Assembly: GCA_002437415.1 (NCBI GenBank)
Contig: DJPL01000074.1
Location: 1 to 64,000, forward strand
Direction of reading: 5' to 3'
DNA: 64,000 nt
Source: Ruminococcaceae bacterium UBA6413
Lineage (GTDB): Bacteria; Bacillota; Clostridia; Oscillospirales; Ruminococcaceae
Shown: positions 25,671 through 35,419 of the stretch, one piece after another
Layout: each line of letters begins with the position of its first letter
How positions within the stretch are numbered: position 1 is the first letter of the stretch
The notes under the pieces: model-generated
What the model saw: the letters and a program-made list of their open reading frames with translations, nothing else
Database searches by the model: none
What the model was told of the DNA's origin: nothing
Position numbers and translations under genes: made by a program

Positions 25671-27152
25671 ATGGAAAAAGATAAAAGGGAAGAGAAGAGC
25701 CCACAACGGTCGAAGTATCGCGTTGTCTGGTCGCCGCAGGAGAAGCAGGCGCAATTTATGAAAAGAGGGGAATATGAGGCGCTGTACGGCGGGGCGGCGG
25801 GCGGAGGAAAATCCGACGCGCTACTTGCCGAGGCACTGCGACAGGTGGATATACCGTGCTACAGGGGGATAATCTTCAGAAAGACGTATCCGCAGTTGAG
25901 CGAGCTTGAGGACAGGTCGGCGGCAATATACCGCGCGGCTTATCCAAGGGCTAAGTACAATAAGACCAAGCACTGCTGGAGCTTTCCGTCCGGGGCGAAG
26001 ATCTATTTCGGGGCGATGCAACGCAGTAAGGACAAGCTGAACTATCAGGGTAAGCACTTCGACTTTGTGGGGTTTGACGAGTTGACGCAGTTCTCGTGGG
26101 AGGAGTACAGCTATATGTTTTCGAGAAACCGACCGGGCGGAGAGGGCACGCGAGTGTACATAAGGGCTACTGCAAACCCGGGCGGTCCGGGGCACTCGTG
26201 GGTGAAGCAGAGATTTATCACGGCGGGAGAGCCGCTGAAGCCGATAAGCGAACAGCATACGGTGTACAAGCCTGACGGCACGGCGGTGAAGATCAGCCGC
26301 TCGAGGGTGTTTGTGCCTGCGAGTGTGTTTGATAACGAGAAGTTACTCAAAAATGACCCGGCGTATCTTGCGAGTCTGTCGATGCTGCCGACTGCGGAGA
26401 AAAAGGCTCTGTTGTACGGCGACTGGGACAGCTTTTCGGGACAGGTGTTCTCGGAGTGGAGAGATGATCCCGCTCATTATGAGGACAGGCTGTGGACGCA
26501 CGTTATAAAGCCGTTCGAGATACCGAAGCACTGGGCGATAGTGCGGGGGTTTGACTTTGGATATACGAAGCCGTTTTCGGTAGGGTGGTATGCTGTAGAT
26601 ACCGAGGGGCGGATCTACAGGATACGCGAGTATTACGGCTGTACGGAAAAGCCGAACGAGGGAATAAGGCTTGAACCGTCGGCAATAGCGGAGAATATCA
26701 GGAAAATCGAACGTGACGACCCTAATATAAAGGGGAGAAACGTGTATGGGGTAGCAGACCCGTCCATATTCGACAAGAGCAGGGGCGAAAGCGTTGCTGA
26801 CCTTATGGCGAGAGCTCCGAGCTTTGTGATATGGTCGCCGGGGGACAACGCGAGAATTGCGGGTAAGATGCAGTATCACAACAGGTTCGCTTTCGGAAGC
26901 GACGGAAAGCCGATGTTCTATTGCTTTTGCACTTGCAGGGAATTCATACGGACGATACCCGCGCTTATGTATGACGAGAAGAACGTCGAGGATATTGATA
27001 CCGCAACGGAGGATCATATCTATGACGAATGCCGTTATGTGCTGATGGAGCACCCGATAGCCGCGCCGCTAAGGCGTGCGGAAGCTCCTGTCGGGGACGA
27101 TCCGCTCGACCAGAGAAAGCGGGAACGCAGGGAAACATTTTATATGCTGTAA
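25671..27152 (+). CDS. Terminase large subunit
   Basis: A 493-residue packaging motor. The ATPase has Walker A GGAAGGGKS at residues 40-48 and Walker B FVGFDELTQF; ATANPGGPGHSWVK is the coupling motif. The RNase H-like nuclease half has VRGFDFGYTKPFSVGW with the first metal Asp, and GVADPSI and EDHIYDECRY later. The Walker A to nuclease order is complete, so it looks functional. GGAGAGAGAGGAG precedes the ATG. Confidence 0.94.
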   Translation: MEKDKREEKSPQRSKYRVVWSPQEKQAQFMKRGEYEALYGGAAGGGKSDALLAEALRQVDIPCYRGIIFRKTYPQLSELEDRSAAIYRAAYPRAKYNKTKHCWSFPSGAKIYFGAMQRSKDKLNYQGKHFDFVGFDELTQFSWEEYSYMFSRNRPGGEGTRVYIRATANPGGPGHSWVKQRFITAGEPLKPISEQHTVYKPDGTAVKISRSRVFVPASVFDNEKLLKNDPAYLASLSMLPTAEKKALLYGDWDSFSGQVFSEWRDDPAHYEDRLWTHVIKPFEIPKHWAIVRGFDFGYTKPFSVGWYAVDTEGRIYRIREYYGCTEKPNEGIRLEPSAIAENIRKIERDDPNIKGRNVYGVADPSIFDKSRGESVADLMARAPSFVIWSPGDNARIAGKMQYHNRFAFGSDGKPMFYCFCTCREFIRTIPALMYDEKNVEDIDTATEDHIYDECRYVLMEHPIAAPLRRAEAPVGDDPLDQRKRERRETFYML

Positions 27153-27167
27153 GCAGAAAGGAGAAAT

Positions 27168-28760
27168 ATGAAAGAGAAGATAGGCAGGGCACAGGTGCTT
27201 GCCGCGGCGGCGGTGCTCAGGAAGTACAAGGAAGGTAAGGCGGTGCTTGACAAGAGGATAGTGTCAAATGAGCAGTGGTGGAAAATGCGGCACTGGGCGG
27301 AAATAGGGTATGAGCCTGACGATACGCGTCCTCAGCCTGCATCGGCGTGGCTGTTCAACTCGATAGCTAACAAGCACGCGGACGCTATGGATAATATACC
27401 CGAGCCGTCGGTGCTCCCGAGAGAGCAGGGAGATGAGGAGTGTGCAAGGCAGTTGTCGCTTCTTCTGCCGGCGGTGCTTGAACGATGCGGGTTTGAGAAG
27501 CTGTACAGTGACGGTTGGTGGTACAAGCTGAAGAACGGTACGGCGTGTCAGGCAGTGGTATGGGATCCTGCGCTTGAGGACGGCAGGGGAGATATTGCTA
27601 TTAAAAATGTTGATATACTCAACCTGTTCTGGCAACCGGGGATAAAGGAAATTCAGGAGAGCAGAAATCTGTTCTATGTGTCGCTTGTCGACAAGGAGCA
27701 GCTACGCGAAATGTATCCGGAGCTTAAGGACAGTATATCGGAGGAAACGGTGAATGTCGAGAAGTACCGTACCGATGACATGACTGATGACAGCGGCAAG
27801 GCGGAGGTCGTTGACTGGTACTATAAGAAAACGGTCGGCGGGAAGAAAGCGCTTCACTATTGCAGGTTCTGCGGGGACAAGGTGCTGTATTCGAGCGAGG
27901 ACGACGAGAGCTGTAAGGACGGATTTTACAGTCACGGAAGATACCCGTTCGTTATAGATCCGCTGTTTACGCAGGAGGGAACGCCGTGCGGCTTCGGCTA
28001 TATAGATGTTATGCGTGACGCGCAGACGTACATAGATAAGCTGTCGCAGGTGGTGCTCGAGCATACGGTGCAGATGAGCAGAAAGAGATACTTCATAAGG
28101 CAGAACAGCGCGGTGAACGAGGCTGAATTTGCCGACCGCAGGAATATGTTTGTGCACGTTGCGGGCAGTCTGACAAATGACGATATCAGAGAGATAAAGA
28201 CAGAGCCGCTTGACAGCGCGGTGATGAATGCGCTGAGCTTCAAGATAGATGAGCTTAAGGAAACGAGCGGTAACAGGGACTTTTCTCAGGGGTCGACCTC
28301 GGGAGGCGTTACGGCGGCAAGTGCGATAGCGGCGCTCCAGGAGGCGGGAAGCAAGCTGTCAAGGGATATGATAAAGGGAACGTATTTTGCGTTTCAGCAG
28401 GTGTGCTATCTTATCATAGAGCTTATCAGGCAGTTCTACGACACGCCGAGAAGCTTCAGGATAACAGGCGGTTATGCGGCGTTTGACAACTCGGAGATAA
28501 AGAGCCGCAGGGAAGAGCTGTTCGGGGTGGAGCTTGGAGAAAAGAAGCCTGTGTTTGACATTATATGCACGGCGGCTAAGAAATCGCCGTTTTCAAAGGC
28601 GGCACAGAATGAGCTTGCAAAGCAGTTGTTCCAGCTCGGATTTTTCAACCCGGATATGGCGGTACAGGCACTGGGGTGCCTTGAAATGATGGACTTTGAG
28701 GGAAAGGAGAGCGTTGAACGCACTATAAGAGAGGGTGCGGGTATGACGCAGAAAATATGA
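27168..28760 (+). CDS. Phage portal protein
   Basis: A 530-residue portal that forms the dodecameric DNA channel at the capsid vertex. Position after the terminase, length, and motifs such as VSNEQWWKMRHWAEIGYEP, QPASAWLFNSIANKHADAMDN and FGYIDVMRDAQTYIDKLSQ support this, as does the Gln/Ala-rich helical C-terminus (GGVTAASAIAALQEAGSKLSRDM). It resembles portals of short-tailed phages with N4-gp56-type capsids. AGAAAGGAG precedes the start. Confidence 0.88.
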   Translation: MKEKIGRAQVLAAAAVLRKYKEGKAVLDKRIVSNEQWWKMRHWAEIGYEPDDTRPQPASAWLFNSIANKHADAMDNIPEPSVLPREQGDEECARQLSLLLPAVLERCGFEKLYSDGWWYKLKNGTACQAVVWDPALEDGRGDIAIKNVDILNLFWQPGIKEIQESRNLFYVSLVDKEQLREMYPELKDSISEETVNVEKYRTDDMTDDSGKAEVVDWYYKKTVGGKKALHYCRFCGDKVLYSSEDDESCKDGFYSHGRYPFVIDPLFTQEGTPCGFGYIDVMRDAQTYIDKLSQVVLEHTVQMSRKRYFIRQNSAVNEAEFADRRNMFVHVAGSLTNDDIREIKTEPLDSAVMNALSFKIDELKETSGNRDFSQGSTSGGVTAASAIAALQEAGSKLSRDMIKGTYFAFQQVCYLIIELIRQFYDTPRSFRITGGYAAFDNSEIKSRREELFGVELGEKKPVFDIICTAAKKSPFSKAAQNELAKQLFQLGFFNPDMAVQALGCLEMMDFEGKESVERTIREGAGMTQKI

Positions 28761-28761
28761 T

Positions 28762-29094
28762 ATGACAAGGGTAAGGATAGACAGATCAAAGCTCGGCAGG
28801 GATATCTATATCACGGGGCATTGCAGAAACGAGGGGGACAGCTCGCGGGAGGCATCGCTTGTATGCGCGGCGATCACTACGCTTGCACAGACTGTGGCGC
28901 AGAATGTGTATGACAGTGAGGACACGGGCGACACGGATATCATAGATGTTACGCTGAAAAGCGGTCAGGCGATAATCAGCTATGTTACGGACGATGAGGG
29001 ACTCAATACGGCGGTTGACGGAATATGCAAGGGATTTTTTATGCTTGCGGAAAACTATCCCGAGTATGTGGATTGCTATGATAAAGAGGGGTGA
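28762..29094 (+). CDS. Prp-like cysteine protease
   Basis: A 110-residue protein of the ribosomal-processing cysteine protease (Prp/YsxB) fold. TGHCRNEG carries His20 and ASLVCAAITTLAQTV carries Cys35, the catalytic pair; Asp/Glu-rich C-terminus. Cellular Prp trims the N-terminus of L27. Phage-linked copies act on scaffold or capsid. It lies between the portal and the scaffold, and the capsid N-terminus RLNLFDVQTT resembles the L27 site. It starts 1 base after the portal stop. Confidence 0.8.
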   Translation: MTRVRIDRSKLGRDIYITGHCRNEGDSSREASLVCAAITTLAQTVAQNVYDSEDTGDTDIIDVTLKSGQAIISYVTDDEGLNTAVDGICKGFFMLAENYPEYVDCYDKEG

Positions 29095-29099
29095 GTGTG

Positions 29100-29783
29100 A
29101 TGGAAAACGAAGCTGTGAATGCTGAAAATGCGGTGGAAGAAAAGCAGGCGGAAAATACGGATATCGGCACGGAGAGCACCGAAAATGCGAGTGACGGCGA
29201 AAAGCCTGTACAGGGCAATGAGGGCAGTAAGGCTTCTATTGATAAGCCGAACGAGGGCGCAGGCGAACAGTTCAGACAGGCGGTGCTGAGAATGAAGCAG
29301 GCGCGTGCGGGAAAAGCAGAGAAAATCGTAAGGCTTGCGGCAAGGCTGTGCGGGGCGGACGAAAACGACCTTGACGGTGTAGAAAATGCTGTAATAGAGC
29401 GGCAGTCCGAATGGGAGCAGAGAAATGATATGCGGTACAGGCTTGACAAATGGCGCGCGGAGGGTGAGGCGGTAAAGGAGATGTATCCTGAATTTGACCT
29501 TGCCGTGGAGATGAAGAACAGGGACTTCTTCTCGCTGTGCTATAAGGGGATAGGGCTTGCGGACGCTTATCTTATCGTGCACAAGGACGAAATAATCCGC
29601 TCGGCTATGGAATATGCCGCGTCTGAGCTTATGAAAAGCGGGGCAATGAGATCGGACGGCAAGAGAATGAGAGAGGGTATGCTGTCGGTGAGCGATGTGC
29701 CGGACAACAGCAAGAAGCTGTCGAAGAGTGAGAGAAAGGAGCTGATTAGAAGGACGGAGAGAGGGGAGAGGGTGGTGCTTTGA
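29100..29783 (+). CDS. Probable scaffolding protein
   Basis: A 227-residue protein. The N-terminal third is Glu/Asn/Ala-rich and disordered; the rest is helical and charged (AVLRMKQARAGKAEKIVRLAARL; SEWEQRNDMRYRLDKWRAEG). A basic C-terminus (SKSERKELIRRTERGE) fits capsid binding. Location between the protease and the capsid is the usual one for scaffolds. The ATG at 29100 has GAGGGGTG upstream, better than the GTG at 29091. Copy C of the heptamer repeat follows the stop. Confidence 0.75.
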   Translation: MENEAVNAENAVEEKQAENTDIGTESTENASDGEKPVQGNEGSKASIDKPNEGAGEQFRQAVLRMKQARAGKAEKIVRLAARLCGADENDLDGVENAVIERQSEWEQRNDMRYRLDKWRAEGEAVKEMYPEFDLAVEMKNRDFFSLCYKGIGLADAYLIVHKDEIIRSAMEYAASELMKSGAMRSDGKRMREGMLSVSDVPDNSKKLSKSERKELIRRTERGERVVL

Positions 29784-30058
29784 TAAATGAAGAATGAATG
29801 ATGAAAAATGAAGAATGAAAAATTGTGGTTGCGCCGATGGCGCGAATTTCGATTTTTGATAGTGCGGGGCGAGGGATAGTGAAGAGTGGCGGTGATGGTG
29901 GGAATGGCGGGATTAGGGCGGATTGAAAAAAGGATAGTACAAAGTGATAGTGATGTAGGAAGTTTGAGGGATAGCGAAAGGTTGTGGGGGCGTTTTTAAA
30001 TACGCGCCGCAGGCGCAACAATAATTATTCACTATTCACTATTCATTATTCATTTTAA
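29784..30058. repeat. Paired heptamer plus hairpin repeats, copies C and D, between phage genes
   Basis: Copy C (29783-29845, plus): TGAATGA-like units, ATTGTGGT and TTGCGCC/GGCGCGAA hairpin. Copy D (30000-30058, minus): TGAATAA units, TTATTG and GCGCC/GGCGC hairpin. They face each other around a segment of about 150 bp with no gene. Between this and the capsid start at 30207 there is also no supported gene. Confidence 0.65.
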
Positions 30059-30206
30059 TAAGGTGGTGAGATATGAAGATCTAAACGGGTGGGTCGGTGG
30101 GAAAAGACGAACGAAAATGCGCGGTTTCGGACTGCGCGGGGAATGTATTTACGATAAGAAAAAAGAAAGACGGCGGCGGGAGAGCCGCCCCGGAAAGGAA
30201 ATTTAT

Positions 30207-31334
30207 ATGAAGATAAGAAATGTAAGATTAAACCTGTTTGATGTGCAGACTACGGCTATGCCCGGTCTGTCAGCCGAGATGAAGACCTTTTACGAGAACA
30301 CGCTCATTGATATGGCAGAGCCGAAGCTCGTACATGACCGCTTTGCGGACAAGTATCCTATACCGAGAAACGGCGGTAAGACCATTGAGCTGAGAAAGTA
30401 CAGCTCACTTGCGAAAGCTACCACTCCTCTGGTCGAGGGTGTTACTCCTGCGGGTAATATGCTGTCGGTGACGGCGAAAACGGCGACTGTAAATCAGTAC
30501 GGCGACTATATAAAGCTGTCGGATATGCTGGAGCTCACGGCTATCGATAACAACGTTGTGCAGTCGACAAAGCTACTCGGCAGTCAGTCGGGCAGAACGC
30601 TTGACACTATAACAAGGGAGATTGTCAATGCCGGTACGAATGTAATATATGCACCCGGCAAGGACGGCAGTGAGGTGCTGTCAAGAGAGGCACTTGATAA
30701 GGACTGCGCGCTTACTGTTGACACGGTATTCCGTGCGGCGGCTCAGCTCGAAAGCATGAACGCGGACGGCATAGACGGGGAAAGCTATGTTGCGATAATT
30801 CACCCTTATGCGGCTTACGAGCTGATGAGAAGTCCCGAATGGGTCGATGTGCATAAGTATGCTGACCCTGAGAGCATATTCAAGGGTGAGATAGGCTCGC
30901 TCGGAAATGTAAGATTTGTCAAGAGCACGGAAGCCAAGATATTTGCGGACGACAGCTGTCCTCAGTTCTATCAACTGACCGCAGACGCAAACTTCATAAG
31001 CGGTAAGGATTATTACACAAAGTCGGGCAGTAACTATTCTAAGGCTACCGTAACGGCGGGTGAAGAGGTCACAGCGTCAACCTATTATGAAAAGAAGGCA
31101 GTCGCGGTGTTCTCGACACTTGTTATCGGTGCACATGCATATGCGGTCACCGATGTGACCGGCGGCGGTCTTCAGCACATTGTAAAGCAACTGGGCTACG
31201 GTGATGACCCGCTGAACCAGAGAGCAAGTGTCGGCTGGAAGGCGGTGCGCACGGCGGAGATCCTTTCCGATGAGTATATGGTGAGAATAGAAAGCTGTTC
31301 GCCTGTATATTCCGAAAAGACAAGCGCCAACTGA
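30207..31334 (+). CDS. Major capsid protein, N4-gp56 family
   Basis: A 375-residue capsid subunit. AMPGLSAEMKTFYENTL, LVHDRFADKYPIPRNGGKTIELRKYSSL, VNQYGDYIKLSDMLELTAIDNNVV and GDDPLNQRASVGWK are strong N4-gp56 capsid signatures, each longer in the gene than quoted here. The N-terminus MKIRNVRLNLFDVQTT may be processed by the Prp-like protease. Residues about 265-300 (YYTKSGSNYSKATVTAGEE...YYEKK) look like an inserted surface domain. The start at 30207 has GAAAGGAAA before it. Confidence 0.92.
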   Translation: MKIRNVRLNLFDVQTTAMPGLSAEMKTFYENTLIDMAEPKLVHDRFADKYPIPRNGGKTIELRKYSSLAKATTPLVEGVTPAGNMLSVTAKTATVNQYGDYIKLSDMLELTAIDNNVVQSTKLLGSQSGRTLDTITREIVNAGTNVIYAPGKDGSEVLSREALDKDCALTVDTVFRAAAQLESMNADGIDGESYVAIIHPYAAYELMRSPEWVDVHKYADPESIFKGEIGSLGNVRFVKSTEAKIFADDSCPQFYQLTADANFISGKDYYTKSGSNYSKATVTAGEEVTASTYYEKKAVAVFSTLVIGAHAYAVTDVTGGGLQHIVKQLGYGDDPLNQRASVGWKAVRTAEILSDEYMVRIESCSPVYSEKTSAN

Positions 31335-31415
31335 TAAGATAAGCCGAAGCCTTGTGTGGGGCTGAGACGAGGACACACGGGAGGGTCAGGGGAATTTTTA
31401 AAAAGGGGAAAGAAA

Positions 31416-31667
31416 ATGAACGAAAATAACAACAACGAACTCAAGAAGCTTGTACCGGTAAGACTTTTTAAAGATAACGACAAGTATAACGCCGATGTCT
31501 TTGTATCTGTAAACTGCAACAACTATCTTATACGAAGAGGTGAAACGGTCATGGTGCCGCAGTTTATCAAAAATGAGCTCGACAGGGCTGAGGTGCAGAG
31601 AAAGAAGGCGGAGTACTACCGTGATGAGGGCTGGAAGCAGTCGCTGATAGTCCAGGAGGGTAAGTAA
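31416..31667 (+). CDS. Small phage protein of unknown function
   Basis: An 83-residue protein directly after the capsid gene. It starts MNENNNNELKKLVPVRLFKDN and has IRRGETVMVPQFIKNELDRAEVQRKK, a hydrophobic-turn-helix pattern. It may be a head-closure or capsid decoration protein from its position, but I do not recognise a family. GGGGAAAGAAA precedes the ATG. Its stop overlaps the next start (TAATG). Confidence 0.65.
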   Translation: MNENNNNELKKLVPVRLFKDNDKYNADVFVSVNCNNYLIRRGETVMVPQFIKNELDRAEVQRKKAEYYRDEGWKQSLIVQEGK

Positions 31668-32038
31668 TGACGGTAAAGGAGGTGCTTGCGGCGGTCGACA
31701 GCCTGCGCCCGAATGAGATAGGAAAAACGGAAAAGCTCGGGTGGCTTACGGATATCGAATGCCGCATATATGAGGATATTTATCTTACGCATGAGCATAA
31801 CGGGATAAGCTTTACCGATACTGAAAAAATTGAGACTGACGAGAGCACGGAGCTATTTGTGAAAAGACCCTTTTCGGAGATCTATATCCTGTTTTTATGC
31901 TCGCTTATCGATTTCTATCATGCAGAATATGAGAGATATGCCAATGATGAAGCACTTTATGAAACGTTATACGATGAGTTTTGTCGGTACTGGAATGCAA
32001 GGCATATGAGCGATAAGAAAACGAAAATGAAAGGATAG
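31667..32038 (+). CDS. Putative head-tail connector protein
   Basis: A 123-residue helical protein. It has TVKEVLAAVDSLRPNEIGKTEKLGWL, IYLTHEHNGISF and RPFSEIYILFLCSLIDFYHAEYERYANDEALYETLY (key parts quoted), patterns seen in small phage connector proteins. It lies in the usual place for the head-tail adaptor. The identification is by position and length. Confidence 0.6.
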   Translation: MTVKEVLAAVDSLRPNEIGKTEKLGWLTDIECRIYEDIYLTHEHNGISFTDTEKIETDESTELFVKRPFSEIYILFLCSLIDFYHAEYERYANDEALYETLYDEFCRYWNARHMSDKKTKMKG

Positions 32039-32043
32039 GAAAA

Positions 32044-33741
32044 ATGGCGGCGAAAGTATCTAAAATCGAAACCGTTACGGAAAGCGCTGAGGTATTCGGC
32101 GGAATAGACCGTTCAAACGGAACGCCGCTCGGATACTGGCAGGAGCTTGTCGGAATGGATCTTACCGAGTATCCTGCACTGAGAACCTGTAAGCCGTTTT
32201 CGTATACGGAGCTTCCCGATGGAATAACCGGATATATGTTCAAAAACGGCGGGATAGTCTATACAAAGGCGGACGGCATCTATATTGACGGAAAGAAAAC
32301 CGCTGTTGAGCTCAGCGCGGGCGATAAGCGGCTTGTCGGTATGGGCGCGTATATACTTATATTGCCCGATGAGGCGCTTATAAACACAGCGGATAGTCCG
32401 ATAAGTGTAACATATCCGACAAAGCATGAGCTGAACGGCACGCTGTATGAGTATAATCAGAACCAGACGCGCCCGACAGTGTCAATTTTCAAAAGGCTGT
32501 ATATCGATGTTGCACAAGACAGCGAGGAGCTTTCTTATTATAGCGAGGGCGACCAGGTAAGACTGGCGTACAGCTACGGCAGCAAAACAAAATACCTCAC
32601 CGCAAGGATAAAATCTATATCGGAAGAAAGCTATACGGGCAGTGGTTGTGTATCGATAAATCTTGATACCTCGGTGTATAACGATACGAATTATTTTTAT
32701 ACAGAGGGCAGAAGAATGGAAAGCTTCAGGATAGTTTGCATAAAGAATGCGGCTATAAGCAGGCTGATCCCTGAAATGGATTTTATTGTTGAGCATAACA
32801 ACAGACTGTGGGGGTGCTCTTCCGCCAATCACGAGATATATTGCTCAAAGCTCGGAAGTGCGGTAGAATGGGGTAACTATGACGGAATATCTACTGACGC
32901 GTGGGCGGCTACCGTAGGCTCGGACGGCGACTTTACCGGGGCGTGTGTATATGCGAACAGCGTGCTGTTTTTCAAAGAAAACTGCGTACATATTGTGTAT
33001 GGTACGAAGGCTTCAAACTTTACGGTGAGCACTATAAAGCTGAGGGGCGTACAGAGCGGCAGCGGCGGCTCGCTGTGCATTTCGGACGGACTGCTTTATT
33101 ACAAAGCGCCTGAGGGAGTGTTTTGCTTCAACGGTTCTGCGGCGCACAGGATAGATTCCAAGCTAGGCGGTGATATAACAGATACTGCGGTAATGACGGC
33201 GGACGGAAGATATATAGTTATGGCGGCAGCTGACGGGACGGTGTACTTCTATGACAAAAGATATGCGGCGTGGTATGAGAGAAAGCTCGGCGGCGTGTGC
33301 TCGGCTCATGAGGTAAACGGCAGACTTTATGCGGTGGTAAAGAGCGATAACGGAAAGATGACGATCGTAAGACTTGTCGGTACGGACAGCGATGCGAAAA
33401 AGCAGGCTGAAAACAGCTTTGAGGCAGTGAGCGGCGACATTGGCAGAGGAAAGATATTCAACATATATAAAAAGCTCAGAGCCGCTGTGCGGTACAGCCG
33501 CAAGAATAACGAAATCCTCGGGCTTTCGCTGTATGTCAGCGGTGACGGCGGAGCATGGAAGAAGGCGGCGGAGTATAACAGTGCCGAAAACAAAAGCGAG
33601 GAAATAACAACCGCGCCGATCATACCGCTCAGGTGCAGAACCGTAAGAATAAAAATCAGCGGCAAAACAGGCGGGAACGCTTATGCGGCGCTTCACGGAA
33701 TATATCTTGACAGCGAAAAGGGAAGTGAGATAAGTGGATAA
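32044..33741 (+). CDS. Phage structural protein, beta-propeller-like (tail hub or connector)
   Basis: A 565-residue protein rich in beta strands and Tyr/Gly. Blade-like repeats include GVYCF-type runs, LLYYKAPEGVFCFNGSAAHRID and RYIVMAAADGTVYFYDKRY. The pattern suggests a propeller like those in phage tail-hub or P22 gp10-type proteins, which is inference. It overlaps the fibre gene by 8 bases. Confidence 0.6.
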   Translation: MAAKVSKIETVTESAEVFGGIDRSNGTPLGYWQELVGMDLTEYPALRTCKPFSYTELPDGITGYMFKNGGIVYTKADGIYIDGKKTAVELSAGDKRLVGMGAYILILPDEALINTADSPISVTYPTKHELNGTLYEYNQNQTRPTVSIFKRLYIDVAQDSEELSYYSEGDQVRLAYSYGSKTKYLTARIKSISEESYTGSGCVSINLDTSVYNDTNYFYTEGRRMESFRIVCIKNAAISRLIPEMDFIVEHNNRLWGCSSANHEIYCSKLGSAVEWGNYDGISTDAWAATVGSDGDFTGACVYANSVLFFKENCVHIVYGTKASNFTVSTIKLRGVQSGSGGSLCISDGLLYYKAPEGVFCFNGSAAHRIDSKLGGDITDTAVMTADGRYIVMAAADGTVYFYDKRYAAWYERKLGGVCSAHEVNGRLYAVVKSDNGKMTIVRLVGTDSDAKKQAENSFEAVSGDIGRGKIFNIYKKLRAAVRYSRKNNEILGLSLYVSGDGGAWKKAAEYNSAENKSEEITTAPIIPLRCRTVRIKISGKTGGNAYAALHGIYLDSEKGSEISG

Positions 33742-35419
33742 TATCAACATAAGCTTTGCCGCCGACAAATCGGCAAACAACGAAAAGCGGCTGAATGATA
33801 TTGAGAACTTCATCTCACTGCTTGCGGACAGGATAAAATTCTGCCTTGCCGATATAAATGACGATGTAGCCGCAAAGTCGGACGGTGAAGAGGAGAAACA
33901 GCTGATATATCAGGTGTTGTCGGACGGAGTGGGCGAATTCACAAATTCCGACAAGAACTGCGAGATATTCAACGATTACGAGAATAATGTGGCTTCTGCG
34001 TACTTTTCGCACGCAGAAGGCAGTTGTACAACGGCAAGTGCGCCGTACAGCCACGCTGAGGGGAACGATACGGTTGCGAGCAATATCCGTACGCACGCCG
34101 AGGGGTGGCAGACGACTGCTTCGGGGGCAAATTCGCACGCTGAAAATATGGGCTGTATCGCAAGCGGAAGTAACTCACACGCTGAGGGGTATTACACAAT
34201 GGCTACAGGCGAACATTCGCACGCATCGGGAAGTCATACCGTTGCAGGGCTGGAGGTCTTTGCACTCGGAAAGTATAACAAGACGGCAGACGATGTATTG
34301 CTTGTAGTAGGCAACGGTTGGGGAACCGGTAGCAATGAATACAGAAGCGACGCGTTGGTGCTTGACACGATGGGAAACCTGCATATAGCGGGGAAGTTTA
34401 TCGCCGATGGCGGTGTTGACGGCGTCGGATATACTTTGCCTGCGGCGACAAGAAATAGCCTTGGCGGTGTAATGATAGGTGATAATCTTCTGGTGTCGGA
34501 AAGCGGTATAATTGCCGCCGATCTGTCGGAATGCGTTAAATCCGATGAAATTGCGGATTGGGCTAAGGCTGAGAGCAAGCCTTTGTATACGGCTGAGGAG
34601 GTCGGTGCGGCGGCGAAAACGCACACGCATACAGCCGATGAGATAGGTGCGGCGGCGAAAATGCATATGCACACTAAATCGGATATTACCGATTTTCCGA
34701 CACTGGGAACGGCGGCGGGAAAGAATGTCGATTATTTTGCGGAGGCTGGGCATACGCATACAGCGGCTGAGGTCGGCGCGGCGACTGCGGCGGATATCAC
34801 TGCTGCTGTAAATGCTGTCGGCATAGGCGGCAGGAATATTGTCACCGGAACGGCTGAAGCGGTGATCGGTAGTGGCGGTCACAGCAAGGGGCACTGGCGG
34901 AAATACGGAACGACAGGAACAATTCAGACGGTGGATATTGCAGATCCGCCGATATCGTGCGTCGGAAAGGGGCTACGGCTGACTTCTACGGACGAAAGCA
35001 GTCAGATAGCGCTCGGTCAAGACGAGATACCGCTGAATTCGGGCAAAATATACACATTTTCCTGTTGGATACGCAGTAATTCGGCGGCGGGAGTTCCGTG
35101 CAGGCTACAGCCGTTTTACAGATCCGCTAACGACCACAGCGGCGGCTCGGAGGATATATATCCTACCGAGGAGTGGCAGTATATCAGCTTTACGGCTAAA
35201 TTTACGCCGCAAAGCAGCGAGGCGTATTCGGGCGCGCGAATATATCTGCGACCGACTGCGGCGGGAAACTATATCGAGGTATGCGCAATGAAGATGGAAG
35301 CGGGAAACAAACCGACCGACTGGTCGCCTGCACCTGAGGACGCGGAGCGCAGAATAACGGCGCTGGAGGCGCGGGTTGCGGCACTCGAAGCGGCGGCAGT
35401 ATCGGGAGGTGAGGTATAA
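33734..35419 (+). CDS. Phage tail fibre / receptor-binding protein
   Basis: A 561-residue fibre starting at GTG. Residues about 95-165 are YadA-head-like repeats (SHAEGSCTTASAPYSHAEGNDT and similar SHAEG and THAEG turns). Then AAKTHTHTADEIGAAAKMHMHTK repeats typical of tail fibres, a beta-sandwich carbohydrate-binding-like domain (RNIVTGTAE...YTFSCWIRSN), and a coiled coil AERRITALEARVAALEAAAV at the end. The domain order supports trimeric receptor binding. Stop and next start overlap (TAATG). Confidence 0.8.
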   Translation: MDNINISFAADKSANNEKRLNDIENFISLLADRIKFCLADINDDVAAKSDGEEEKQLIYQVLSDGVGEFTNSDKNCEIFNDYENNVASAYFSHAEGSCTTASAPYSHAEGNDTVASNIRTHAEGWQTTASGANSHAENMGCIASGSNSHAEGYYTMATGEHSHASGSHTVAGLEVFALGKYNKTADDVLLVVGNGWGTGSNEYRSDALVLDTMGNLHIAGKFIADGGVDGVGYTLPAATRNSLGGVMIGDNLLVSESGIIAADLSECVKSDEIADWAKAESKPLYTAEEVGAAAKTHTHTADEIGAAAKMHMHTKSDITDFPTLGTAAGKNVDYFAEAGHTHTAAEVGAATAADITAAVNAVGIGGRNIVTGTAEAVIGSGGHSKGHWRKYGTTGTIQTVDIADPPISCVGKGLRLTSTDESSQIALGQDEIPLNSGKIYTFSCWIRSNSAAGVPCRLQPFYRSANDHSGGSEDIYPTEEWQYISFTAKFTPQSSEAYSGARIYLRPTAAGNYIEVCAMKMEAGNKPTDWSPAPEDAERRITALEARVAALEAAAVSGGEV

